From NCBI RefSeq assembly GCF_011516645.4, contig NZ_CP088285.1, forward strand, positions 3,614,501 through 3,678,500: a DNA stretch of 64,000 nucleotides. Direction: 5' to 3'. The number at the start of each line of letters is the position of its first letter. Within the stretch, counting starts at the first letter, position 1. Source of the DNA: Bradyrhizobium septentrionale (GTDB lineage: Bacteria > Pseudomonadota > Alphaproteobacteria > Rhizobiales > Xanthobacteraceae). Below are positions 1-8,803 of the stretch, piece after piece. Below the pieces are notes generated by a model. That model was not told where the DNA came from, ran no database searches, and saw only the letters and a list, made by a program, of their open reading frames with translations. The position numbers and the translations under genes were made by a program.

Positions 1-219
1 GGCCATCACCGCGTTGCGCGCGACGTTGTTGGACTGCTCGCCGGCCTGCATCACGCAGCCCATGATGACGTCCTCGACCTGCGCCGGGTCGGCGCCGGTG
101 CGATCGACCAGCGCATCGAGCACGGTCGCGGCCAGATCGGCGGGATGCCAGCCGGCGAGACGTCCCCCCTTGCGGCCGCCCGCGGTGCGAGCGGCGGCAA
201 CGATATATGCCTCGGCCAT
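1..219 (-). CDS. Thiolase family protein (acetyl-CoA acetyltransferase type), N-terminal part
   Basis: The 73 visible codons start MAEAYIVAAARTAGGRKGG, the standard thiolase N-terminus, and continue through DVIMGCVMQAGEQSNNVARN, the conserved segment just before the catalytic Cys loop, which lies beyond the left edge. Thiolases cleave 3-ketoacyl-CoA with CoA to acetyl-CoA and a shortened acyl-CoA (family knowledge). The gene diverges from a TetR regulator and sits beside an SDR dehydrogenase, an enoyl-CoA hydratase, a CoA ligase and acyl-CoA dehydrogenases, so a role as last step of a beta-oxidation-like route is the natural inference. Substrate unknown. Confidence 0.9.
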   Translation of the reverse strand, partial: MAEAYIVAAARTAGGRKGGRLAGWHPADLAATVLDALVDRTGADPAQVEDVIMGCVMQAGEQSNNVARNAVMA

Positions 220-290
220 GTCTGATCTCCCTGATGTTCTGATTGGGCGGTTCTGAAAGTTGGGCCGGATTAAGGGGTGGCTCCGCATTT

Positions 291-310
291 AGTCAATCAA
301 TCAATTAACT
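291..310. promoter_or_regulatory. Imperfect AT-rich palindrome between thiolase and tetR, candidate TetR operator
   Basis: AGTCAATCAATCAATTAACT reads as an imperfect 20-bp inverted repeat (7 of 10 positions pair) in an otherwise GC-rich divergent intergenic space. TetR regulators usually bind such dyads next to their own gene. If the regulator starts at 339 or 393 the site lies upstream of it; inference only. Confidence 0.4.
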
Positions 311-311
311 C

Positions 312-1058
312 TTGAGTGCAGCCCCGCCATGGGGTTATGTGCGGCCTCGATTTACCGGCGAGTCCGGAACCAAGAGCGGGACCAGAGCGCAGTTGAATAC
401 CAGCGTACCGACGAAACTTGCCGCGGGCAAAAACGCCACGGCGGACAAGCTATTGGTGGCGGCCAGCGAGCTGATGATCGAGCGCGCCTCGATCGAGGTG
501 TCGCTGTCCGACATCGCGCAGAAATCCGGCGTCAACGCCGCGCTGGTGAAATACCATTTCGGCAACAAGGACGGGCTGTTGCTGGCGCTGTTGGCGCGCG
601 ATGCCGCCACCGAGATGTCGCAGCTCGAATACCTGTTGGCGCAGCCGATCTCGCCGTCCGCGAAGCTGCGGCTGCATATCGGCGGCATCATTCGCGCCTA
701 TCACCAGTTCCCCTATATGAACCGGTTGATCCATTATCTGCTGCACGAAAGCTCGGCAGGTGCTCCGGACGAGGTGTCGAAATTCTTCGTCGCGCCGCTG
801 CTGGATTTTCATCGCCGCCTGCTCGCCGAAGGCATCAAGGCCGGCGAGTTCCGCAAGATCGATCCGGTGTTGTTCTACACCAGCCTGATCGGCGCCTGCG
901 ATCATCTGTTCTTCGGCCGCCACGCGATGTCGCGCGCGGTCGGCGTCGGTCCGGTCACCGACGAGGTCTGCCGCGAATACATCAAGCACATGGAAGCCTT
1001 GATCTTCGGCGGCGTGCTCAATCCCGATAAGGAAACGGCGGCGGTCGCCGCCGGATAA
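312..1058 (+). CDS. TetR/AcrR family transcriptional regulator
   Basis: The helix-turn-helix region reads SLSDIAQKSGVNAALVKYHFGN, the classic TetR DNA-recognition segment, preceded by TADKLLVAASELMIE. The C-terminal part is helical and probably binds an acyl-CoA-type ligand, as in fatty-acid TetR repressors; that is inference from the neighbouring CoA genes. The start is uncertain: TTG at 312, GTG at 339 or TTG at 393 are all in frame, and the conserved domain begins only around residue 35, so the shorter starts are credible. It diverges from the thiolase gene and runs into the SDR gene 45 bp downstream, so it likely controls both directions. Confidence 0.85.
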   Translation: MSAAPPWGYVRPRFTGESGTKSGTRAQLNTSVPTKLAAGKNATADKLLVAASELMIERASIEVSLSDIAQKSGVNAALVKYHFGNKDGLLLALLARDAATEMSQLEYLLAQPISPSAKLRLHIGGIIRAYHQFPYMNRLIHYLLHESSAGAPDEVSKFFVAPLLDFHRRLLAEGIKAGEFRKIDPVLFYTSLIGACDHLFFGRHAMSRAVGVGPVTDEVCREYIKHMEALIFGGVLNPDKETAAVAAG

Positions 1059-1103
1059 CAAGTTCGAAGTTGAGAGAAGAAACGCCCAAGGAAAGGTTGC
1101 TCC

Positions 1104-1862
1104 ATGCAGTTGAAAGACGTTGCCGTTCTCATCACCGGCGGCGGCTCCGGCCTCGGTGCCGCGACCGCCCGCGCCATGGCGGCCAAGGACGCCAAGATCG
1201 GCGTGATCGACCAGAACAAGGAAAACGCCGAGAAGGTTGCCGCCGAGGTGAAGGGCATCGCGCTGCATGCCGACGTCACCGACGAGGAGGCGATCAAGGC
1301 GGCGATCGCCAAGGCCGAGGCCGCGCACGGCATCGCGCGCGTGCTGATGAACTGCGCCGGCATCGGCGGCTCGCAGCGCATCGTTGGCAAGGACGGCGTC
1401 TATCCGCTGGCGAAGTTCGTCCGCATCATCAACGTCAATCTGATCGGCACCTTCAACGTGCTGCGCCTGTTCGCCGAGCGCCTGGCGACCGAAGCCCCGA
1501 TCGGCGAAGAGCGCGGCGTCGCGATCAACACCGCGTCGGTCGCAGCCTATGAAGGCCAGATCGGCCAGATCGCCTATTCGGCCTCGAAGGGTGGCGTCGT
1601 CGGCCTCACGCTGCCGGCCGCGCGCGACCTCGCCAGCCTGAAGATCCGCGTCAACACCATCGCGCCCGGCCTGTTCCTGACGCCGCTGCTGATGGGCCTC
1701 AACGAGGAAGCCCGCAAGAGCCTGGGCGCCCAGGTGCCGCATCCGGCCCGCCTCGGCGATGCTTCTGAATACGGCAACCTCGCCGTCCACATCGTCGAGA
1801 ACCCGATGCTCAACGGCGAAACCATCCGCCTCGACGGCGCCATCCGCATGGCGCCGCGGTAA
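1104..1862 (+). CDS. SDR family 3-hydroxyacyl-CoA dehydrogenase-like oxidoreductase
   Basis: This 252-residue short-chain dehydrogenase has the cofactor motif TGGGSGLG (residues 11-18), NCAGIG near residue 84, a catalytic Ser in NTASVAAYEG and YSASKGG near residue 164. Length and the phrase APGLFLTPLL match the HSD17B10/type-2 3-hydroxyacyl-CoA dehydrogenase group, which oxidises 3-hydroxyacyl-CoA with NAD. It has a paralogue at 45392-46153 in an equivalent gene neighbourhood. Here it lies between the TetR gene and an enoyl-CoA hydratase, consistent with the third step of a beta-oxidation-like pathway. The exact acyl chain is unknown. Confidence 0.88.
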   Translation: MQLKDVAVLITGGGSGLGAATARAMAAKDAKIGVIDQNKENAEKVAAEVKGIALHADVTDEEAIKAAIAKAEAAHGIARVLMNCAGIGGSQRIVGKDGVYPLAKFVRIINVNLIGTFNVLRLFAERLATEAPIGEERGVAINTASVAAYEGQIGQIAYSASKGGVVGLTLPAARDLASLKIRVNTIAPGLFLTPLLMGLNEEARKSLGAQVPHPARLGDASEYGNLAVHIVENPMLNGETIRLDGAIRMAPR

Positions 1863-1876
1863 CGGCGAATTCTGCT

Positions 1877-2004
1877 GTCGTCCCGGCGAAAGCCGGGACC
1901 CATACTCCGCGGCGTCTGTAACGGGCGAGCTGGCAGGCGCCGCGCAAAACAACAAAAGCCTGTGGTTATGGGTCCCGGCTCGCGCTTCGCTTGGCCGGGA
2001 CGAC
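1877..2004. repeat. Intergenic palindromic repeat, family A
   Basis: The outer arms GTCGTCCCGGCGAAAGCCGG and CCGGCTCGCGC...GGCCGGGACGAC are inverted, with inner ACCCATA / TATGGGT arms. Related copies lie at 42310-42453 and, split by an insertion sequence, at 21542-21636 plus 23005-23031. This class is typical of Bradyrhizobium intergenic repeats. Confidence 0.75.
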
Positions 2005-2024
2005 GGGTCGGGAGGACCATACGC

Positions 2025-2831
2025 GTGTCTCAACCGCTGCTGATCGAACATCACGACGGGGTCGATTGGGTCACGCTCAATCGTCCCGAGAGCCTGAACG
2101 CGCTCGATCCCGCCATGATCGATGCGCTCAACGTCTACTTCCAGGGCCTGCAGCGCAACCGCGACACCCGCGTGGTGGTGCTGAAGGGCGCCGGTGCGAA
2201 TTTTTGCGCCGGGCTCGACCTCAAGCACGCGATGGCGCGCCGCGGCGGGCAGACCGAGCCACCGGGTGTCACGGAGTCGCTCGACTCGCAGCGCCGCATT
2301 GCCGACATCGTGATGCTGATGCGGCGCTGCCCGCAGCCGATCATCGCGCTGGTGCAGGGCGCGGCCGCCGGCGGCGGCTTTGCGCTGGCGCTCGCCGCCG
2401 ATATCCGCATCGCTGCAAAGAACGCGCGGATGAACTGCGCCTTCATCAAGCTCGGCCTCGGCGGCTGCGACATCGGCACCAGCTATTTCCTGCCGCGCCT
2501 CGTCGGCGTCTCCGTCGCGTCCGAACTGATCCTCACCGGGCGCTTCATCCATGCCGACCGCGCGCTCGCCGTCGGCCTTGTCTCCGAGGTGGTCGAGGCC
2601 GCCGATCTCGATGCTGCAGCCAATCCTTATGTCGAGGCGATGATGACGGCCTCGCCGGTCGGTCTCCGCCTCTCCAAGGAATGCATCAACATGAGCGTCG
2701 ATGCCGGCTCGATCGAGGCCGTGATTGCGATGGAGGATCGCAATCAGGTGTTGTGCAGCCGCTCGGAAGATTTTCAGGAGGGCATCAGGGCCTTCCTTGA
2801 GAAACGAAAGCCTGTCTATATCAGGCGCTGA
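2025..2831 (+). CDS. Enoyl-CoA hydratase/isomerase (crotonase) family protein
   Basis: The GTG start at 2025 is preferred because GGGAGGA lies about 10 nt upstream and the protein then begins directly with the family N-terminus (LLIEHHDGVDWVTLNRPE). Crotonase hallmarks are seen: GANFCAGLDLKH (oxyanion-hole segment), VQGAAAGGGFALALAAD (second oxyanion loop) and KLGLGGCDIGTSYFLPR. The family hydrates 2-enoyl-CoA or catalyses related CoA-ester chemistry. The gene lies between the SDR gene and the CoA ligase gene in the same direction; a family-A repeat separates it from the SDR gene. In the second active-site loop the position usually held by Glu is a Gly-Cys-Asp stretch, so the precise reaction is uncertain. 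Confidence 0.87.
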   Translation: MSQPLLIEHHDGVDWVTLNRPESLNALDPAMIDALNVYFQGLQRNRDTRVVVLKGAGANFCAGLDLKHAMARRGGQTEPPGVTESLDSQRRIADIVMLMRRCPQPIIALVQGAAAGGGFALALAADIRIAAKNARMNCAFIKLGLGGCDIGTSYFLPRLVGVSVASELILTGRFIHADRALAVGLVSEVVEAADLDAAANPYVEAMMTASPVGLRLSKECINMSVDAGSIEAVIAMEDRNQVLCSRSEDFQEGIRAFLEKRKPVYIRR

Positions 2832-2872
2832 TAAAAAGTCCGCAAAGGACAAGAAATTCCGGGAGACGCAAA

Positions 2873-4738
2873 ATGGATGGTGACGCGGCGATGCTGACAA
2901 AACCCGCCTTTCGCAAGGTGGACTGGCTCGCGCGTGACATCGCGGTCGAGCGGCGCGACGACGGCACCATCGTCCTGAAGTCGCGGATTCCGCTGCAGGC
3001 CTACGAGACGCACATTCCGGCCTATCTCGCCAAATGGGCGGCGCAGGCGCCGGAGCGCATCTGGCTCGCGCAGCGCGGCGGTCCCGACAGAGCGTGGCGC
3101 AAGCTCTGCTATGGCGAAGCCAAACGCACCGTCGATGCGCTGACGCAGGGCCTGCTCGATCTCGACATTGGCGCAGACCGGCCCGTCGCAATCCTGTCAG
3201 GCAACTCGATCGAGCATGCGCTGATGACGCAGGCGGCGATGCAGGCACGGCTGCCGGCCGCGCCGGTGTCGCCGGCCTATTCGTTGATGAGCCAGGATCA
3301 TCTCAAGCTCAAATATCTGTTCAACCTGATCAAGCCCGCCGCCGTGATGGTGCAGGATGGACCTGCCTTCGAGAAGGCGCTGAAGGCGATCGATCTCACA
3401 GGGATCACCGTCATTCACGTGCTGCGTCCGTGCGAGGGCATCAAGAGCGTGGCCTTTGCCGAGCTGGCCGCAACGCCGGTGACATCCGCGGTCGGTGAGT
3501 CCATCGCGAAGATCACGCCCAAAACCGTCGGCAAGCTGCTGTTCACCTCGGGCTCGACCGGCATGCCCAAGGCCGTCATCAACACCCAGGAGATGATGTG
3601 CGCCAATGCGGCGATGATGATGCAGGTGCGGCCCCGTGAAACGGCCGGGCCGATCCCGACCGTGCTCGATTGGATGCCGTGGAATCACACCATGGGCGGC
3701 AACGCTGCGTTCAATCCGGTGCTGGTCGACGGCGGCACGCTCTATATCGACGACGGCCGGCCGATGCCGGGTCAGCTCGAGGAAACCATCAAGAACCTGC
3801 GCGAGGTCTCGCCGACCTATTACGCCAACGTGCCGGCCGGTTATGCCGCGCTCGCAGCCGTCATGGAGAAGGACGAAGCGCTGTGCCGGAGCTTCTTCAA
3901 GAACCTCGCGATCATGGGGTATGGCGGTGCGCGGCTGCCTGACGATCTCTATGACCGGATGCAGGCGCTGGCGGTGAAGACCACGGGCGAGCGCATCGTG
4001 TTCTACACCGGCTGGGGCTCGACCGAGACCGCGCCGACCTCGACCGGCACCTATTGGGACACCGAGCGCGTCGGCCTGATCGGCCTGCCGTTCCCCGGCG
4101 TCGAGCTGAAGATGGTGCCGTGCGGCGCGAAATACGAATTGCGGCTGCGCGGCGTCAACGTCACGCCGGGCTATTTCGGCCAGCCTGACCTCACCGCCAA
4201 GATGTTCGACGAGGAAGGCTTCTACTGCATCGGCGATGCCGGTGTGTTCGTCGATCCAGAGGACCCGCTGCAAGGCATCATCTTCGCCGGCCGCGTGGTC
4301 GAGGACTTCAAGCTGACCACCGGCACCTTCGTCCATGTCGGCTCGCTGCGCACCGATGCGATATCAGCCGCGACGCCGGTGGTGCATGACGCGCTGGTTG
4401 CGGGGCAGGATCGTGCGTTCATCGGCCTGTTGTGCTGGCCGAACCTGCACGCCTGCCGTCAGCTCGTCGGCAATGCCGAGGCGACTTACGACGACGTGAT
4501 CCGGCACCCCGACGTTGTCGCTTGCCTCAGGAAAGGCCTGCAGGCCCACAACGCGTCGACCACCGGCAGCAGCATGCGGATCGCGCGCGCGATGCTGATG
4601 GTCGAGCCTCCATCGATCGACGGTAACGAGCTCACCGACAAGGGCTACATCAACCAGCGCGCCGGCCTCGAGCGCCGCGCCGCACTGGTCGAGAGGCTCT
4701 ATGCCGACAAGCCCGGCGACGACGTGATCGTGCTGTGA
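2873..4738 (+). CDS. Feruloyl-CoA synthase-like acyl-CoA synthetase
   Basis: A 621-residue adenylate-forming ligase. The ATP-binding P-loop reads LLFTSGSTGMPKAVINTQ (about residues 222-239), followed by DWMPWNHTMGGN, GWGSTETAPTSTGTYW (adenine-binding region) and the hinge segment IIFAGRVVEDFKLTTG. The WMPWNH and VEDFKL motifs are characteristic of the feruloyl-CoA synthase group rather than general fatty acyl-CoA ligases. It would activate an aromatic or related carboxylic acid to its CoA thioester with ATP. Start ATG follows GGGAGAC. A paralogue lies at 43503-45371. The substrate is inferred only from family membership. Confidence 0.85.
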   Translation: MDGDAAMLTKPAFRKVDWLARDIAVERRDDGTIVLKSRIPLQAYETHIPAYLAKWAAQAPERIWLAQRGGPDRAWRKLCYGEAKRTVDALTQGLLDLDIGADRPVAILSGNSIEHALMTQAAMQARLPAAPVSPAYSLMSQDHLKLKYLFNLIKPAAVMVQDGPAFEKALKAIDLTGITVIHVLRPCEGIKSVAFAELAATPVTSAVGESIAKITPKTVGKLLFTSGSTGMPKAVINTQEMMCANAAMMMQVRPRETAGPIPTVLDWMPWNHTMGGNAAFNPVLVDGGTLYIDDGRPMPGQLEETIKNLREVSPTYYANVPAGYAALAAVMEKDEALCRSFFKNLAIMGYGGARLPDDLYDRMQALAVKTTGERIVFYTGWGSTETAPTSTGTYWDTERVGLIGLPFPGVELKMVPCGAKYELRLRGVNVTPGYFGQPDLTAKMFDEEGFYCIGDAGVFVDPEDPLQGIIFAGRVVEDFKLTTGTFVHVGSLRTDAISAATPVVHDALVAGQDRAFIGLLCWPNLHACRQLVGNAEATYDDVIRHPDVVACLRKGLQAHNASTTGSSMRIARAMLMVEPPSIDGNELTDKGYINQRAGLERRAALVERLYADKPGDDVIVL

Positions 4739-4760
4739 TGACGCCGATGCTCTCTCCACT

Positions 4761-4864
4761 CGTCATTCCGGGGCGCGCGAAGCGCGAACCCGGAATCTAT
4801 TTTGCAGCGAGTCCGGAGCCCGATGGATTCCGGGCTCGCGACTTCGTCGCGCCCCGGAATGACG
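4761..4864. repeat. Intergenic palindromic repeat, family D
   Basis: Inverted arms begin CGTCATTCCGGGGCGCG and end CGCGCCCCGGAATGACG, so the whole 104-bp unit can fold into one long hairpin. It separates the ligase gene from the first acyl-CoA dehydrogenase gene. Confidence 0.75.
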
Positions 4865-4898
4865 AAGAACAAGTGACAGCGAGAAAAAGGTAAGCGCC

Positions 4899-6026
4899 AT
4901 GAATTTCGATTTCTCCGACGAACAGAAGCAGATGCGCGATGAGGCGCGGAAATTCTTGAGCGAACAATGCCCGCCGAAGGCCGTGCGCGAAGTGCTCGAC
5001 GGCAAGGCGCCCTACGACAAGGCGCTGTGGAAGGGCCTTGCCGAGATGGGCTTCCTCGGCGTCGCGATCCCGGAGCAGTTCGGCGGCGCGGGTGCTGGCC
5101 ATCTCGAGCTCTGCGTGATTGCGGAGGAAATGGGCCGCGCGCTGGCGCCGGTGCCGTTCTCGTCGACCGTCTATCTCGCCGCCGAAGCGATCCTGATCGC
5201 AGGCAGTGACGCGCAGAAGCAGAAGTGGCTGCCGAAGATCGCCTCCGGCGATGCGATCGGCACGCTCGCGCTATTCGAGGGTCACGGCAATCCGTCGCCG
5301 AAGGCGGTCAAGGTGACCGCCAATGGCGGCGTGCTCAACGGCGTCAAGAAGCCGGTCGCCGATGGTGCGATCGCCGATTTCGCCGTGGTCGCCGCGCGCA
5401 CCGGTTCGAGCGGACGTGAATCCGATTTCTCTTTGTTCATCGTCGACCTCAAGGCCGGTGGCGTCGAGGTCAAGTCGCTGACCAATATCGACCTGACCCG
5501 CGGTCAGGCGGAGATCACCTTCAAGGACGCCAAGGCCGAGCCGCTCGGTACCACCGGCGAGGGCTGGAGCGTGATCACCCAGGTGCTGGATCGCGCGGCC
5601 GTGTTGATGGCGTTCGAGCAGGTCGGCGGCGCCGACCGCGCGCTGGAGATGGGCCGCGACTACGCGCTCGACCGCATCGCCTTCGGCCGTCCGATCGGCT
5701 CGTTCCAGGCGGTCAAGCACATGCTGGCCGACATGTATGTCTCGGCGACGCTGGCGCGGTCGAATTGCTATTACGGCGCCTGGGCGCTCTCGACCAATGC
5801 CGGCGAATTGCCGGAAGCCGCCGCCGCCGCGCGCATCAGCGCGACGCAGGCGTTCCAGCACTGCGCCAAGAACAACATCCAGGTCCACGGCGGCATGGGC
5901 TTCACCTGGGAGTTCGACTGCCACATGTACTACCGCCGCGCCAACGCGGTGGCGCTCGGCCTCGGCAGCCTGTCCTATTGGGAAGACGCCTTGATTGATC
6001 GCATGCGCAAGAAGAACGCGGCGTGA
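4899..6026 (+). CDS. Acyl-CoA dehydrogenase family protein (short subunit type)
   Basis: 375 residues with the acyl-CoA dehydrogenase fold order: N-terminal helical domain (MNFDFSDEQKQMRDEARKFL), middle beta domain (GTLALFEGHGNPSP, KPVADGAIADFAVVAA) and the C-terminal FAD-binding helices with DYALDRIAFGRPIGSFQAVKHMLAD and QVHGGMGFTWEFDCHMYYRR. The family oxidises acyl-CoA to 2-enoyl-CoA, passing electrons to ETF. Paired shorter and longer subunits forming hetero-oligomeric dehydrogenases are known for steroid and some aromatic side chains; the two longer genes downstream make such a pairing possible but unproven. Confidence 0.9.
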   Translation: MNFDFSDEQKQMRDEARKFLSEQCPPKAVREVLDGKAPYDKALWKGLAEMGFLGVAIPEQFGGAGAGHLELCVIAEEMGRALAPVPFSSTVYLAAEAILIAGSDAQKQKWLPKIASGDAIGTLALFEGHGNPSPKAVKVTANGGVLNGVKKPVADGAIADFAVVAARTGSSGRESDFSLFIVDLKAGGVEVKSLTNIDLTRGQAEITFKDAKAEPLGTTGEGWSVITQVLDRAAVLMAFEQVGGADRALEMGRDYALDRIAFGRPIGSFQAVKHMLADMYVSATLARSNCYYGAWALSTNAGELPEAAAAARISATQAFQHCAKNNIQVHGGMGFTWEFDCHMYYRRANAVALGLGSLSYWEDALIDRMRKKNAA

Positions 6027-6035
6027 GGGGTACTC

Positions 6036-6150
6036 GCGTCCCGGACGCGGTGCAGCGTGAAACGCTGCTCCGTAGAGCCTGGACCCATCGGGCTACTATG
6101 GACCCCGGAATAGCAGCGCACCACTCCGTGCTGCGCCGCATCCGGGGAAC
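6036..6150. repeat. Intergenic palindromic repeat, family E, copy 1
   Basis: The unit begins GTCCCGGACGCGGTGCAGCG and ends GCTGCGCCGCATCCGGGG, forming a long hairpin between two acyl-CoA dehydrogenase genes. Copies 2 (7419-7535) and 3 (8804-8917) occupy the next two gene junctions. Confidence 0.75.
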
Positions 6151-6168
6151 GCAGGAGAGGACAGAGTC

Positions 6169-7416
6169 ATGAATTTCGACGACACCCCGCAGGAGGGCGC
6201 ATTCCGCGCCGAGGCGAAAGCCTGGATCGCGGCCAATGCGCCGAAGCAATATGAGGAAGAGCTGCGCAAGGCCTCACTCGGCCGCTTTCAGCTCAAGGGC
6301 GCCAACATCCTCGAGGTCGCCAAGGCCTGGCAGAAGAAGAAGGCCGATGCCGGCTGGGCCTGCCTGCACTGGCCGAAGGAATATGGCGGCCGCGGCTCGT
6401 CGCCGATCGAGCGCGTGATCTGGCAGCAGGAGGAGGGCCCGTTCGGCCGCCTCAGCTCAATGTTCATCATCGGTCATGGCATGTGCGGCCCGACCATGAT
6501 GGCGTTCGCCGGCGAGGAGCAGAAGCGCAGCTACCTGCCGCCGCTGGCGTCCGGCGAGAAGATCTGGTGCCAGCTGTTCTCCGAGCCGGCCGGCGGCTCC
6601 GACGTCGCGGGCCTGCGGACCCGCGCCGAGAAGCATGGCGACGAGTGGGTGATCAACGGCCAGAAGATCTGGACCTCGGGCGCGCACTATTCCGACTACG
6701 GCATCCTCTTGACGCGCACCGATCCTGATGTGCCGAAGCACAAGGGCCTCACCATGTTCTTCCTGGACATGAAGAGCCCGGGCGTCGAGGTCAGGCCGAT
6801 CAAGCAGGCGAGCGGCGCCTCGGATTTCAACGAGGTCTATTTCACCGACGTGCGCATTCCGGATTCGCAGCGGCTCGGCACTGTCAATGACGGCTGGAAC
6901 GTGTCGCTCACCACGCTGATGAACGAGCGCATGTCGATCGGCGCCGGCGTTTCGACCGGCTTCCCCGAACTGTTCGACTTCTGCAACAGCCTGATGCTGG
7001 AGGACGGCCCGGCGATCGAGAACCGCGCAGTGCGTTCGAAACTGGCGAACTGGGCGGTGAAGGCGAGCGGGCTGAAATACACCAGCATGCGCGCGATCTC
7101 GGCGCTGTCGAAGGGCGAGCGGCCGGGACCGGAGAATTCGATCGGCAAGCTGGTCGCGGGATCGATGATCCAGGACGTCGCGGCCTACGCGCTCGATCTG
7201 CAGGGCGCGGCGGGCGCCTTGAGCGGGATTGAGGATGCCGAGGTCGCCGGCAAATTCCAGGCGATGCTGCTGCGCGCGCCGGGCACCCGCGTCGAGGGCG
7301 GCACCGACGAGATCATGCGCAACATTATCGCCGAGCGCGTGCTGGGCCTGCCCGGCGACATCAGGGTCGACAAGGACGTTCCCTTCAACAAGATCCCGAC
7401 CAAGGGAAGGAATTGA
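6169..7416 (+). CDS. Acyl-CoA dehydrogenase family protein (first of a tandem pair)
   Basis: 415 residues. Motifs include GWACLHWPKEYGGRG (N-terminal domain), CQLFSEPAGGSDVAGLRTRA (FAD/substrate strand), WVINGQKIWTSGAHYSDYG and the C-terminal GTRVEGGTDEIMRNIIAERVLGLPGD. This is the long-form acyl-CoA dehydrogenase subgroup. RBS CAGGAGAGGA precedes the ATG. The next gene product is a close paralogue over its full length, differing mostly in conservative changes, so a tandem duplication is evident. Electron acceptor is expected to be ETF (family knowledge); the substrate is not readable from sequence. Confidence 0.92.
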   Translation: MNFDDTPQEGAFRAEAKAWIAANAPKQYEEELRKASLGRFQLKGANILEVAKAWQKKKADAGWACLHWPKEYGGRGSSPIERVIWQQEEGPFGRLSSMFIIGHGMCGPTMMAFAGEEQKRSYLPPLASGEKIWCQLFSEPAGGSDVAGLRTRAEKHGDEWVINGQKIWTSGAHYSDYGILLTRTDPDVPKHKGLTMFFLDMKSPGVEVRPIKQASGASDFNEVYFTDVRIPDSQRLGTVNDGWNVSLTTLMNERMSIGAGVSTGFPELFDFCNSLMLEDGPAIENRAVRSKLANWAVKASGLKYTSMRAISALSKGERPGPENSIGKLVAGSMIQDVAAYALDLQGAAGALSGIEDAEVAGKFQAMLLRAPGTRVEGGTDEIMRNIIAERVLGLPGDIRVDKDVPFNKIPTKGRN

Positions 7417-7418
7417 TC

Positions 7419-7535
7419 GTGTCCCGGGCGCGATGCAGCGTGAAGCGCTGCTTCGCAGAACCGGGACCCACAAGGCCACAATAGGCCCAGGCTCAGCAGC
7501 GCACCGCTTCGCGCTGCGCCGCGTCCGGGGCACGA
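7419..7535. repeat. Intergenic palindromic repeat, family E, copy 2
   Basis: Arms GTCCCGGGCGCGATGCAGCG and CGCTGCGCCGCGTCCGGGG. It sits between the tandem acyl-CoA dehydrogenase genes and is closely similar to copy 1, so it may have been copied with the gene. Confidence 0.75.
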
Positions 7536-7551
7536 GACAGGAGAATGCGAG

Positions 7552-8796
7552 ATGAATTTCGATGACACGCCGCAGGAAGCCGAATTCCGGGCCGTCGCCC
7601 GCAGCTGGGTCGCCGCCAACGCGCCGAAGGAGTTCGAGGAGGAGCTGTCAAAGTCGTCGCTCGGCCGCATCAAGCTCGCCAGGCACGACATGGTCGAGGT
7701 CGGCAAGGCCTGGCAGAAGAAGAAGGCGGAGGGCGGCTGGGCCTGCCTGCACTGGCCGAAGGAATATGGCGGCCGCGGCGCGACCCCGATCGAGCGCGTG
7801 ATCTGGCAGCAGGAGGAAGGCGTCTACGGCAAATTGACCCAGCCGTTCCAGATCGGCGAGGGCATGTGCGGCCCAACCGTGATGGCCTGGGGCTCTGAAG
7901 ACGCCAAGCGCCGCTATCTGCCGAAGCTTGCGTCGGGCGAAGAGATCTGGTGCCAGTTGTTCTCCGAGCCGTCGGCCGGATCCGATGTCGCGGGGTTGCG
8001 CACCCGCGCCGAGAAGAAGGGCGACAACTGGGTCGTCAACGGCCAGAAGATCTGGACCTCCGGCGCGCATTATTCCGACTATGGCCTCTTGATCGCGCGC
8101 ACCGATCCGAATGTGCCCAAGCACAAGGGCCTCACCATGTTCTTCCTCGACATGAAGAGCCCCGGCGTCGAGGTCAGGCCGATCAAGCAGGCCAACGGCA
8201 TGCAGGAGTTCAACGAGGTCTATTTCACCGACGTCGTGATCCCGGACAGCCAGCGCCTCGGCGCGGTCGGCGAGGGCTGGAGCGTGTCGCTGACCACGCT
8301 GATGAACGAGCGCATGTCGATCGGTTCGCGACTCGCGACCGGTGTGCCCGAGATGTTCGAGTTCTGCTCCAATTTGATGCTGGAGGACGGGCTTGCAATC
8401 GACGATCCGGCGGTGCGCTCCAAGCTTGCGAACTGGGCGGTGAAGGCGAGCGGGCTGAAATACACCAGCTACCGCGCGATCTCGGCGCTGTCGAAGGGCG
8501 AGCGTCCCGGTCCGGAAAATTCCATCGGCAAGCTTGTGTCGGGCCTGATGCTGCAGGACATCGCGACCTACGCGATGGACCTCGAGGGCACGGCCGGCAG
8601 CCTCACCGGCACCGATGAGGAGCAGGCCAACGGCCAGTTCCAGCAGATGCTGCTGTCGTCGCCCTCGATGCGCATCGCCGGCGGTACCGACGAGATCCTG
8701 CGCAACATCATCGCCGAGCGCGTGCTCGGCCTGCCGGGCGACATTCGGGTCGACAAGGACGTGCCCTACAACAAGATCCCCACCAAGGGGCGTTGA
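7552..8796 (+). CDS. Acyl-CoA dehydrogenase family protein (second of a tandem pair)
   Basis: 414 residues, paralogous to the preceding product along its whole length: FDDTPQEAEFR, GWACLHWPKEYGGRG, CQLFSEPSAGSDVAGLRTRA, NGQKIWTSGAHYSDYG and RIAGGTDEILRNIIAERVLG. Differences cluster in the region after the first 80 residues (VYGKLTQPFQIGEG against PFGRLSSMFIIGHG), close to the substrate pocket, so the pair may have diverged in acyl specificity or form a heteromer. RBS AGGAGAA precedes the ATG. The same operon direction continues into a nitroreductase gene. Confidence 0.92.
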   Translation: MNFDDTPQEAEFRAVARSWVAANAPKEFEEELSKSSLGRIKLARHDMVEVGKAWQKKKAEGGWACLHWPKEYGGRGATPIERVIWQQEEGVYGKLTQPFQIGEGMCGPTVMAWGSEDAKRRYLPKLASGEEIWCQLFSEPSAGSDVAGLRTRAEKKGDNWVVNGQKIWTSGAHYSDYGLLIARTDPNVPKHKGLTMFFLDMKSPGVEVRPIKQANGMQEFNEVYFTDVVIPDSQRLGAVGEGWSVSLTTLMNERMSIGSRLATGVPEMFEFCSNLMLEDGLAIDDPAVRSKLANWAVKASGLKYTSYRAISALSKGERPGPENSIGKLVSGLMLQDIATYAMDLEGTAGSLTGTDEEQANGQFQQMLLSSPSMRIAGGTDEILRNIIAERVLGLPGDIRVDKDVPYNKIPTKGR

Positions 8797-8803
8797 AGAT
8801 TCT

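Noticed and set aside
450..3248. Very long minus-strand open frame opposite the SDR, hydratase and ligase genes
   Set aside because: Shadow of GC-rich coding DNA; its composition (Arg, Ala, His, Asp) is typical of antisense frames and the plus-strand genes have clear families.
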